A program made the position numbers and the translations under genes. Under the pieces are notes generated by a model, which saw only the letters and a program-made list of their open reading frames with translations, made no database searches and had not been told where the DNA came from. Of a DNA stretch of 64,000 nucleotides, positions 1 to 7,617 are shown one piece after another. Every line of letters begins with the position of its first letter. The stretch's first letter is position 1. The DNA is from an uncultured Gammaproteobacteria bacterium. GTDB lineage: Bacteria > Pseudomonadota > Gammaproteobacteria > Pseudomonadales > Pseudohongiellaceae. Location: positions 1 through 64,000 of the forward strand of contig CAJXSF010000006.1 in the NCBI GenBank assembly GCA_913061515.1, given 5' to 3'.

Positions 1-1154
1 GTGCTGACATTGCGATGCAAATTCGCTCTGAAATCACCGACCTGTGCGTGCCGTTCCATCGATGAGACAAGTTTGCCATCGACAACGAAGAGTCGCAGGT
101 CTTTGCCTTCGGCCTCTTTGATAAACTCTTGTACTAGCAGGTTGGCATGTAGCGATTTGAAGGCGTTAATCAGGCTTTCGCTAGTCTTGCGCGACTCAGA
201 CAAGACTACTCCGCGCCCCTGCGGCCCTTCTAGCAGCTTCAAAATAAGTGGTGCGCCGTTGACCATATCGATTAGCTCATCGGTCTCTACAGGGCTGTCT
301 GCAAAGCCTGTGGTAGGAATTTGCAGGCCGTTTCGTAACAGCAATTGCAGGGCATGCAATTTATCCCGAGACTGATTGATGGACTCAGCGCTGTTCAAGG
401 AATAGATTCCCATGCTTTCAAACTGCCGGACCAGAGCACACCCATAGGGGGTGAGATCGGGACGAATCCGAGGGATAACTGCATCGACATCGCCAAGGTT
501 CTGGCCACCGCGATAATGGATCTTGGGATGTTCGTAATCCAGTTTCATATAGCATTGGCGAATATCATAGAATTTTATTTGATGGCCGCGCTCTTCAGCG
601 GCCTCCATGATACGCAAGTTACTAGGAAGATCTGGATTGCTGGCAAGAAGTGCGAGATTCAAGCCGCTGCATTCGCGCGTGTTCTCAGCGTATTTCGCCT
701 GCAACGTGGCGTTGCTTATCTCGCCGCCTAAAAAGCTTGCCTCGGGGTCGACGAGGATGCGTCCAATCATCGCCTCTCGGCCAAGCAACATGCGGTAGCC
801 CATCGAGTCACGATTGGTGAGCGTCAGTTCGATCTCCCATGAAATCTGGTTGTGTTCTAACGTCGTGCGAATGACATAGCGTTTTTCCGCTAGCCCACTG
901 GAGCTTTTGATCACGCGTTTGTCGATCACTTGTGCTTCGCAGCGAATAATCGTGCGGCGATTGTTTTGCAGGGGATGTACTTCAAAGCTTACCCAAGTGG
1001 CAGCATCACGCTTGAAGGGTTTGATGTTAAATGCATGCAAGGCCGATGTTCGGGCCCCAGAGTCCACGCGCGCTTTGACTGCCGGTATGCCTAGTAATGG
1101 CAGTTCGCACCATTCTTCACTGCCGACGATAATTTTTTGATTTTGCTTAGTCAT
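1..1154 (-). CDS. rimK: RimK-type ATP-grasp ligase fused to N-terminal retropepsin-like (Zn_protease) domain, partial at 3' end
   Basis: Read on the minus strand from ATG at 1154, 384 codons are open before the window edge, so the C-terminus is missing. Residues about 7-140 resemble the RimK-associated ATP-dependent zinc protease family (PF05618): DSGARTSALH at 31-40 carries the aspartic-protease-type DSGA, and MLLGREAM follows near 122. From about residue 165 it is a RimK ATP-grasp ligase, the family that adds glutamates to the C-terminus of ribosomal protein S6 (PRIRP near 228, EGPQGRGVVL near 309, QEFIKEAEGKDLR near 342). The start overlaps the last 8 bases of pgi (ATGACTAA), implying translational coupling. 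The substrate of this fused form is not evident from sequence. Confidence 0.9.
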   Translation of the reverse strand, partial: MTKQNQKIIVGSEEWCELPLLGIPAVKARVDSGARTSALHAFNIKPFKRDAATWVSFEVHPLQNNRRTIIRCEAQVIDKRVIKSSSGLAEKRYVIRTTLEHNQISWEIELTLTNRDSMGYRMLLGREAMIGRILVDPEASFLGGEISNATLQAKYAENTRECSGLNLALLASNPDLPSNLRIMEAAEERGHQIKFYDIRQCYMKLDYEHPKIHYRGGQNLGDVDAVIPRIRPDLTPYGCALVRQFESMGIYSLNSAESINQSRDKLHALQLLLRNGLQIPTTGFADSPVETDELIDMVNGAPLILKLLEGPQGRGVVLSESRKTSESLINAFKSLHANLLVQEFIKEAEGKDLRLFVVDGKLVSSMERHAQVGDFRANLHRNVS

Positions 1155-2787
1155 TTTGGGTCCGACAATAATTAATTAGGCCGTTGGTAGAGGGGTCGAA
1201 GGCGACACAAGGCGCGCGGCTGTTCAATGCGCTAGAGAGTTTTTCGCTCAATTGCTTGCCTAGTTCGACGCCCCATTGATCGAAAGCGTTAATGTTCCAA
1301 ATGACGCTTTCTACGAATACCTTATGTTCGTATATTGCCACCAAGCTACCGAGGGTTTGTGGGCAAAGTGAATCAAGCAAGAGGGTATTGCTCGGCTTGT
1401 TTCCTGGAATCACCTTATGTTTGGCTAATTTATAGGCCTGCGCTTCGTCCATCCCCTGTGCCACAAGCTCATGAAATGCTTCCTTCTGCGATTTTCCTTC
1501 CATGAGGGCTTGGCTTTGACTAAAGCAATTGGCCAGCAGGAGATTGTGCTGGTCCGCATCGTCTGGGTAAGGAGGGGTCACCACCCCGATGAAATCGGCG
1601 GGGATATAATGGGTGCCTTGATGAAGGAATTGATGAAAAGAGTGCTGGCCATTAGTCCCAGCGCTGCCCCAGACAATAGGGCCACTTGGCACTAAGAGGC
1701 GGCTGCCGTCAATCTCGACGCTTTTACCAAGGCTCTCCATTTCGAGTTGCTGCAAAAATGCGGGGAAAAGCGCTAGCTCCTGACTGTAGGGCAGGATCGC
1801 TTGACTATTGGCCCCAACGAAGTCGCTATACCAGACGGCTTGCAGGCCCATGATCACCGGGATATTGGCTTCGAAGGGGGCGTCGCGAAAGTGCTCATCA
1901 ACGATACGCGCGCCATTCAGTAATTGCCTGAAGGTTTCCATGCCAAGGCCGAGAGCAATGCTTAAACCGACCGCGGACCACAGTGAGTAACGGCCTCCAA
2001 CCCAGTCCCACATGGGGAAGATGTTCTCCTGGGCGATACCAAATTCGCAGGCCTTCTCAATATTGCTGGTGACTGCGACAAAATGTTTATCTAGGTGCGT
2101 TTTGCTGCCACTAGAGGCCAGAAACCACTTGCGTGCTAATTCAGCATTTTGCCGTGTCTCTAAGGTGCTGAAAGACTTGGAGGTCACGATGAACAGCGTT
2201 GTGGCCGGGTCTAGGCTATCGATGCACGCGTGCATGTGGCTTGGGTCCAGATTCGACACAAAATGGGTGTCGATATGGGCAATTTTCCAGCGCTGAAGCG
2301 CGGCATATGCCATTGCAGGGCCTAAATCGGAGCCGCCGATACCAATGTTAACGACATCGGTGATGGCTTGGCCTGTATAGCCTTTCCAGAGCCCGTCATG
2401 GACGCGTTTTACAAACCCAGACATCTGCTCTAGGCAGGCTTGCACATCAGCGTTATAGCGCGGATCAGCGTCGACTAAGGGGGTGCGAAGGGCAACATGA
2501 AGGACGGAGCGCTTCTCGGTAGTGTTGAGCTTATCGCCGCGAAACATCGCCTTGATAGCGTCGCTAAGCTTGGCTTCTTTGGCTAGGTCCCGCAGAAGGC
2601 TCAAACTTTGCTGAGAAACAAAGTTTTTTGAGTAATCCAGTAGGACGCCATCGATCTTAACTTGGTAATTCTCGAAGCGCTGAGCATCGTTATTGCACAG
2701 TTTGCTGACGGTTGTCCCGTTTTGGTGCAGGTTAAGATAGTGGGAGGCGAGTTTTTGCCAAGTTTTGCTACGGCTAGGACTTATCAT
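1147..2787 (-). CDS. pgi: Glucose-6-phosphate isomerase
   Basis: This cytosolic glycolytic and gluconeogenic enzyme interconverts glucose-6-phosphate and fructose-6-phosphate. At 546 residues it has the usual bacterial length. Signature one is visible as VGGRYSLWSAVGLS, and signature two as WNINAFDQWGVELGKQL near the C-terminus. The loop GTNGQHSFHQFLHQGT, containing a conserved active-site His, is also present. Its last 8 bases overlap the start of the downstream RimK fusion. A phosphofructokinase of the PPi type lies 17 kb away, so both hexose-phosphate steps of glycolysis are represented in the window. Confidence 0.97.
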   Translation of the reverse strand: MISPSRSKTWQKLASHYLNLHQNGTTVSKLCNNDAQRFENYQVKIDGVLLDYSKNFVSQQSLSLLRDLAKEAKLSDAIKAMFRGDKLNTTEKRSVLHVALRTPLVDADPRYNADVQACLEQMSGFVKRVHDGLWKGYTGQAITDVVNIGIGGSDLGPAMAYAALQRWKIAHIDTHFVSNLDPSHMHACIDSLDPATTLFIVTSKSFSTLETRQNAELARKWFLASSGSKTHLDKHFVAVTSNIEKACEFGIAQENIFPMWDWVGGRYSLWSAVGLSIALGLGMETFRQLLNGARIVDEHFRDAPFEANIPVIMGLQAVWYSDFVGANSQAILPYSQELALFPAFLQQLEMESLGKSVEIDGSRLLVPSGPIVWGSAGTNGQHSFHQFLHQGTHYIPADFIGVVTPPYPDDADQHNLLLANCFSQSQALMEGKSQKEAFHELVAQGMDEAQAYKLAKHKVIPGNKPSNTLLLDSLCPQTLGSLVAIYEHKVFVESVIWNINAFDQWGVELGKQLSEKLSSALNSRAPCVAFDPSTNGLINYCRTQND

Positions 2788-2884
2788 TGCTGCTATACGC
2801 CTAAATTCTGGGGGTTAAATTAACCATCAGGCTAAGCTAGCGCATATCGACAAAGCGATCAATTAAATAGGTGGCAAAAAATGT

Positions 2885-2913
2885 TTGCCCAAACAGAAAA
2901 GGATTGGTAGTAT
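2885..2913 (+). promoter_or_regulatory. Putative sigma-70 promoter of tRNA-Thr
   Basis: A -35-like TTGCCC (2885-2890) and a -10-like TAGTAT (2908-2913) are separated by exactly 17 bases. A GC-only discriminator, GCGCGCCC, follows directly. GC-rich discriminators are typical of stable-RNA promoters under stringent (ppGpp/DksA) control. The predicted start near 2920 lies about 23 bases before the mature tRNA. Confidence 0.55.
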
Positions 2914-2942
2914 GCGCGCCCTGAACAGTAATGACGTTCAAA

Positions 2943-3020
<78 letters not shown>

Positions 3021-3026
3021 TATTTT

Positions 3027-3051
3027 AAGGCATCTTTAGGGTGCCTTTTTT
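3027..3051 (+). terminator. Rho-independent terminator after tRNA-Thr
   Basis: The inverted repeat AAGGCA / TGCCTT encloses a short loop and is followed by a run of T (TGCCTTTTTT). It begins 7 bases after the CCA end and is consistent with a monocistronic tRNA transcript. Confidence 0.8.
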
Positions 3052-3166
3052 ATTGCCTCGAATTCCCTCTCGCCCTGTCATCAAATCGTCACGTAACTGA
3101 CCTGTATCTGTCGTATAGGTCGGGCACACTGCCTTGCATCACTCGTCATCCTAGGGGAGCAAGCAA

Positions 3167-3709
3167 ATGATTCCATTCAGTGTCAATGCGGTGCGGCGTT
3201 TAGCCGAGTTCGACGCGCATTTGTTTCTGAGCATTAATGCCTTGCACCGTCATTTTCGGTTAGAGCGATTGGTCCGTGGCGTCTCTTTTACTGGCGATGG
3301 GCATTTTTATATTGCGATGGCACTCGTTTTGCCATTTCTATACCCAGAGCAAGGGCGGGGATTTTTGCTGACAGCGCTTGTGTGCTTCGCTATTGAGTTG
3401 CCTCTGTATTGGGTGCTCAAGCGCTCGTTCAAGCGCCGTCGACCATTTAAGGTCGTGCAAGCGCTGGCCCCGTTGCTGCAACCCTCGGATGAGTTTAGTT
3501 TTCCCTCAGGTCACACGACAGCGGCTTTCATGGTTGCCTGTTTGCTCAGCGTGTTTTTCCTTGCCGTGAGCGCAGCGGCCTATGTATGGGCAAGCCTGAT
3601 TGGCATGTCGCGAGTAATGCTGCGTGTGCATTTTATCTCAGACGTGATGGCGGGAGTGCTCCTTGGTACTTCGATCGCATTGCTTGCCTTATCTATCACC
3701 GGTCATTAG
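3167..3709 (+). CDS. PAP2-family membrane phosphatase
   Basis: A 180-residue polytopic membrane protein with the three motifs of the PAP2 / type 2 phosphatidic acid phosphatase superfamily: a basic KRSFKRRRPF segment (KX6RP-like), PSGHTTAAF with the catalytic-region His, and SRVMLRVHFISDV (SRX5HX3D) with the nucleophilic His. Members dephosphorylate lipid phosphates such as phosphatidylglycerophosphate or undecaprenyl pyrophosphate at the periplasmic face. The start follows AGGGGAG at good spacing. The specific substrate cannot be told from sequence. Confidence 0.85.
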   Translation: MIPFSVNAVRRLAEFDAHLFLSINALHRHFRLERLVRGVSFTGDGHFYIAMALVLPFLYPEQGRGFLLTALVCFAIELPLYWVLKRSFKRRRPFKVVQALAPLLQPSDEFSFPSGHTTAAFMVACLLSVFFLAVSAAAYVWASLIGMSRVMLRVHFISDVMAGVLLGTSIALLALSITGH

Positions 3710-3884
3710 CGCTAGCCCCGCTAGTTTGGTGAACTGTCGCATTTCCCCCAATAATATTGAATATTGCCTAGGGCTGGATTACTCTGCCTGAGAACTCGTG
3801 AGAAAACAGGACGTTTTCCTAAGATTTATTCGCAACAACAATACTAATAATCAGTTCGATTAATATCATTTGGAGGGGAATGAC

Positions 3885-4892
3885 GTGAACTCTCGTCTCA
3901 CATCGCTGGCACTAGTAATCTGTGTCGCTGCGCCTATAGCACCCGCTATATACGCCGCCGACAGTTCTTATATCGCACCTCGCAATGAATGGGGGCAGCC
4001 CGACCTTAGAGGCGTTTGGAATTTTAGTTCCAACACTCCCCTTGAACGACCCGCCAAATATGCCAACCAAGAATTTTTGAGTGCCGATGAAGTCGCACGT
4101 ATTCGTGCCGAAGCATTGGCAGAGATCGAACGCACTGACGCTAACTCCAGTCAAGGAGGGGTCGGGGGGTATAATCAATTTTGGATCGAAGGGGTTCCTA
4201 TTCAGGAGAACACGCGAACCTCTTTGTTGGTCGACCCTCCCAATGGCAGAATGCCTGCGCGAGTTCCCGGAGCGCCCGTGGCATTTGGTGGTTTAGGGCC
4301 TGATATTCAAGGCGAATTGCCAGTACGTTTTACCGTTGGGGGTATTGGCAAAGATCATCCTGAACAGCGCGGTTTGTCTGAGCGTTGTTTGATGGGGTTT
4401 AATTCTGTTCCTCCCTTTATGCCCAGCATGTACAACAATAATGTGCAGCTATTTCAAAACGAAGACCACGTGGTGATCTTTAACGAGATGATTCACGAGG
4501 CGCGAATTGTTCCTATCGATGGACGCCCTCATTTGCCTGAGAATATTGCGCAGTGGACTGGCGATTCGCGCGGCTACTTCGATGGCGATACATTAGTCGT
4601 CGAAACCACAAATTTTACCGACAAAACTCAAAGTTTTCGTGGCACTGGTGTGTCAGCGGATATGCATTTGATCGAGCGTTTCACACGTGTTGCGGATGAC
4701 CGCGTCGATTATGTATTCACTGTGAATGATCCAAAAGCTTTTGCCGCCCCTTTTACTGTAGAAGTGCCTATGCATCAAATGCATGAAGAGTTGTACGAGT
4801 ATGCCTGCCACGAAGGAAACTACGGCATGGTCAATATTCTACGTGGGCAGCGTATTGAAGATGGTACGTATGTTGATGCCTCGGGTAATTAA
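3885..4892 (+). CDS. Secreted protein of an uncharacterised GVW/GDTLVVET family, paralogue 1
   Basis: The chosen start is GTG at 3885: a GGAGG lies just upstream, and the protein then begins with a clean signal peptide ending near IYAAD. The mature part opens with GQPDLRGVWNF and contains ERCLMGF, an HEARIVPIDGRPH segment, and GDSRGYFDGDTLVVETTNF near residue 230. I recognise this layout from exported proteins of unknown function in Acidobacteria and Gammaproteobacteria but know no biochemical role. The next gene, 23 bases downstream, has the same plan (start motif, Cys-Leu motif, GDTLVxT), so the two probably form a pair of diverged paralogues in one operon. Confidence 0.75.
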   Translation: MNSRLTSLALVICVAAPIAPAIYAADSSYIAPRNEWGQPDLRGVWNFSSNTPLERPAKYANQEFLSADEVARIRAEALAEIERTDANSSQGGVGGYNQFWIEGVPIQENTRTSLLVDPPNGRMPARVPGAPVAFGGLGPDIQGELPVRFTVGGIGKDHPEQRGLSERCLMGFNSVPPFMPSMYNNNVQLFQNEDHVVIFNEMIHEARIVPIDGRPHLPENIAQWTGDSRGYFDGDTLVVETTNFTDKTQSFRGTGVSADMHLIERFTRVADDRVDYVFTVNDPKAFAAPFTVEVPMHQMHEELYEYACHEGNYGMVNILRGQRIEDGTYVDASGN

Positions 4893-4915
4893 TAATTAAA
4901 AGAAAAGGGTGTGTC

Positions 4916-5722
4916 ATGAGCGCATTATTAAAGAGGGTAGTCCTAGCGACGAGTTTGTCGTGTGCATTAGTTTCGAGCGCTGTTCTGGCGCAAAACTCAG
5001 AAATTCCTCGTACCCCCGATGGTAGGCCAAATTTTAATGGCATTTGGCAGGCGCTGGGTACGGCGCACCTAGACCTTGAAACCCATGAGGCTAGGCCGGG
5101 GCCGATTGTCGAGATGGGCGCCTTGGCCGCCTTTCCAGGTGGTATGGGCGTGGTCGAAGGGGGCTCGATTCCCTATAAACCAGAAGCCTTGTTAACTAAG
5201 CTAGACAATCAGGAAAATTGGTTGGAGCGTGACCCTTTAGTAAAATGTTATCTGCCTGGCGTGCCGCGAGCTACGTATATTCCCTATCCCTTTCAGATAT
5301 TTCAAGCGCCTGATACGACACTGATAAGTTATCAGTTTGCCGGTGCAGATCGTATTGTGTATATGGATAAGCCTGACTTCGAATCGCAAGTCGATAGTTG
5401 GATGGGGCATAACATTGGTCACTGGGAAGGAGACACTCTGGTAATTACTGTTTCTGGGCAAATGCCTGATACGTGGTTTGATCAATCGGGCAACTGGCAC
5501 AGCTATCAAATGGTTGTTGAAGAACGCTATACCTTGATGGGGCCAAATCACATTCAATATGAAGCAACGATTACAGACCCGGAAGTGTTCACAGAGCCTT
5601 GGACTATTAGTATGCCGTTGTATCGCAGAATAGAGCCAGGTGCGATGATGCTAGAGTTCAAATGTGTCGAGTTCGTAGAAGAACTATTATATGGGCAGTA
5701 TCGTAAACCTTCGGTGGAATAA
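4916..5722 (+). CDS. Secreted protein of the same uncharacterised GVW/GDTLV family, paralogue 2
   Basis: A 268-residue protein with a signal peptide ending about AVLAQ. The mature N-terminus, RTPDGRPNFNGIWQA, matches the opening of the preceding gene (GQPDLRGVW). The core has VKCYLPGVPR, an IVYMDKP strand, and HNIGHWEGDTLVITV, equivalent to the GDTLVVET motif upstream. A conserved Cys sits near the C-terminus (FKCVEF). No catalytic motif of a known enzyme is seen, and the function is unknown. The stop codon abuts a decayed metallo-beta-lactamase sequence, so an ancestral operon may once have included that enzyme. Confidence 0.75.
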   Translation: MSALLKRVVLATSLSCALVSSAVLAQNSEIPRTPDGRPNFNGIWQALGTAHLDLETHEARPGPIVEMGALAAFPGGMGVVEGGSIPYKPEALLTKLDNQENWLERDPLVKCYLPGVPRATYIPYPFQIFQAPDTTLISYQFAGADRIVYMDKPDFESQVDSWMGHNIGHWEGDTLVITVSGQMPDTWFDQSGNWHSYQMVVEERYTLMGPNHIQYEATITDPEVFTEPWTISMPLYRRIEPGAMMLEFKCVEFVEELLYGQYRKPSVE

Positions 5723-6105
5723 TCGTCACCGACGAAGGACATTTTTTTATCGACACTGGGGGCTCTGAAATAACCTCTGTAACTAGCAATAATATCGAAA
5801 ACTTATGATTCCACCTGCAGGACATACATTATATTTTGCAAAGTCATGCGCATTTCGATCACATCCAAGGCCATGCTGTCATGAAACGTCTCACTGGCGC
5901 ACAAGTGTTGGTCATGGATGACGCATGCGGATGCGATGTAAGCGGGAAGGGACTTATCTTAGCTGGGCTTTGAGGGTTGGAAGCCAGTCTCTGTTGATCG
6001 TCGTTTGACCCATTGTTTACGCAGCAGTCCTGGCTAACATTCATCGCGCAGTGTCGTTCTGAGGTTGAGGCACGAATTGCGCAGGAGCAATTGGCAAGCC
6101 CATAA
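5722..6105 (+). pseudogene. Degraded subclass-B3-like metallo-beta-lactamase-fold gene
   Basis: Three conceptual fragments on the plus strand align in order with B3-type metallo-beta-lactamases. The first frame (5722-5973) reads GHFFIDTGG, then ENL-stop-FHLQD (TGA at 5806-5808 where relatives usually have Gly), then YILQSHAHFDHIQGHAVMK with the HxHxDH zinc motif at 5845-5862, then LTGAQVLVMDD, ending at a TGA. A second frame from about 5966 reads GWKPVSVDRRLTH, like the PVxVDRxL strand. A third segment ends RSEVEARIAQEQLASP and resembles the C-terminal helix. The N-terminus, the GH zinc ligand region and much of the C-terminal half are missing. This fills the 469-base gap between coding genes. 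Confidence 0.75.
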
Positions 6106-6191
6106 ACCATCGCAACCTTGACATTCGCGTCTCGATGAGAAATTCTCAATTAACAGCTTTCACTTCCTAGCCGCAAGGAGCTCAAGAGTCT

Positions 6192-7562
6192 ATGCGAATT
6201 CTCTGTTTTGTTTTCTGCATGATGTTTTTGTCTAGCCAAGTCACCGCCCAAGAAATAGAGGATGAGGCCGTGCAATGGCTGCAAGACTTTATTCAAGTGG
6301 ATACGATTAACCCTCCAGGCAATGAATACCGAGCCGTAGACTTCTATGCGAAAATATTTGCAGAAGAGGGCATCGCTTATGAGTCTGCCGAAAGTGCTCC
6401 GGGAAGAGGCAATATTTGGGCGCGTTTGGAGGGGGGAGACGAGCCCGCACTGATTCTTTTGCAACATACAGATGTTGTACCAGCAGATTTGGAATATTGG
6501 ACGACTGATCCCCTATCGGGAGAGTTGCGTGATGGCTATATTCTTGGGCGCGGCGCACGAGATATGAAAGGCACTGGGATCTCGCATCTCGCTGCATTTT
6601 TGAGCTTACATCGGTCTGGGCGACGTTTGAATCGTGACGTGGTGTTTGTTGCCAGTGCCGATGAAGAGGCGGGCGGCGAATTTGGTGTCGGCTGGTTGAT
6701 TGAGAATCGCCCCGAGATTTTCGCAGGAGCCGGTTTGCTTCTCAATGAGGGCGGCGCTGGTGCGCGGGCTCGTGGAAGCGATCGAATTGTGTTCGGTGTC
6801 GAAGTTACGCAGAAAGTTCCGGTGTGGCTGCGGCTAACGGCAGTCGATGTGCCAGGTCATGGTTCATCTCCGCGCACTACGAGCTCAGTAACCCGTATTG
6901 TCGATGCGCTTGCAATCATGCGAGAGAATCCATTTCCAGCGCGCATCATCGCGCCTGTGGATGCCTACTTTAAAGGGCTCGCAATGGATCGCTCGGATGA
7001 GTGGGAAGGCGCTTTTGCGAATATGTCGCTTGCCATTGAGGACCCAGAGTTCTTGCCACGGTTGCAAGAGATGAACCCCGGTTTACATTCCTTAACGCGC
7101 GATACTTGCTCCATTACACGTCTTAGTGGCTCGTCGAAAATCAATGTGGTGCCACCTGAAGCTTGGGCAGAACTAGACTGCCGTATTTTGCCAGACAAAC
7201 CCGCGGAACAGTTTGTTGCCGAACTTACGCAATTGATTGCACCAGCGGGCGTTGAGGTGAGTGTCATTATGGCGTTTACCCCCGCAGTGTCTGATACAAC
7301 TTCGCGGTTGTATACAGCAATCGAGCGGGTGACCAAAGAGTTGTATCCGAACTCTCGCGTTATGCCCTCGGTGAGTACAGGTTTTACTGATAGCCATTTC
7401 ACCCGTGATCAAGGCATAGTGAGTTACGGTTTCGATCCGATCATCAATATTAGTGGTGAGCCTACTGGCGTGCACGGCAATGATGAGCGCATCAATGTCG
7501 ATGCATTTCGCCAAGGGATTCGTGATATGCAGGCGATCATTCGCGACGTTGTCTACGATTGA
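6192..7562 (+). CDS. Secreted M20-family metallopeptidase
   Basis: A 456-residue protein with a signal peptide (cleavage near VTAQ), so probably periplasmic. M20 landmarks are in order: HTDVVPAD near residue 95 (first zinc His and catalytic Asp), GRGARDMKG near 115 (bridging Asp), DEEAGGEFG near 155 (general-base Glu pair), and GVHGNDERI near 430 (C-terminal zinc His). The dimerisation/lid domain lies between. Relatives release amino acids from di- or tripeptides or acylated amino acids. An exported copy fits peptide scavenging, together with the amidase next door and the two peptide importers in the window. Confidence 0.9.
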   Translation: MRILCFVFCMMFLSSQVTAQEIEDEAVQWLQDFIQVDTINPPGNEYRAVDFYAKIFAEEGIAYESAESAPGRGNIWARLEGGDEPALILLQHTDVVPADLEYWTTDPLSGELRDGYILGRGARDMKGTGISHLAAFLSLHRSGRRLNRDVVFVASADEEAGGEFGVGWLIENRPEIFAGAGLLLNEGGAGARARGSDRIVFGVEVTQKVPVWLRLTAVDVPGHGSSPRTTSSVTRIVDALAIMRENPFPARIIAPVDAYFKGLAMDRSDEWEGAFANMSLAIEDPEFLPRLQEMNPGLHSLTRDTCSITRLSGSSKINVVPPEAWAELDCRILPDKPAEQFVAELTQLIAPAGVEVSVIMAFTPAVSDTTSRLYTAIERVTKELYPNSRVMPSVSTGFTDSHFTRDQGIVSYGFDPIINISGEPTGVHGNDERINVDAFRQGIRDMQAIIRDVVYD

Positions 7563-7583
7563 TCGTTCTATAATTAAGTGAGC

Positions 7584-7617
7584 GCCGTCAATGGATTATT
7601 CGTGCATTGGCGGCTTT
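7584..7617. terminator. Hairpin between convergent M20 peptidase and amidase genes
   Basis: GCCGTCAATG (7584-7593) pairs with CATTGGCGGC (7605-7614) as a 10-bp stem with one G:T pair. It overlaps the last codons of the amidase gene. The plus-strand tail TTTCTA is only weakly T-rich, so it may act as a terminator for the peptidase gene, but this is uncertain. Confidence 0.4.

Noticed and set aside
345..798. Open frames on the plus strand inside the left-edge region
   Set aside because: They are antisense shadows of the RimK fusion, which has clear protein motifs on the minus strand.
5859..6149. Minus-strand 96-residue frame
   Set aside because: It lies opposite the metallo-beta-lactamase remnant and has no family resemblance or ribosome site.
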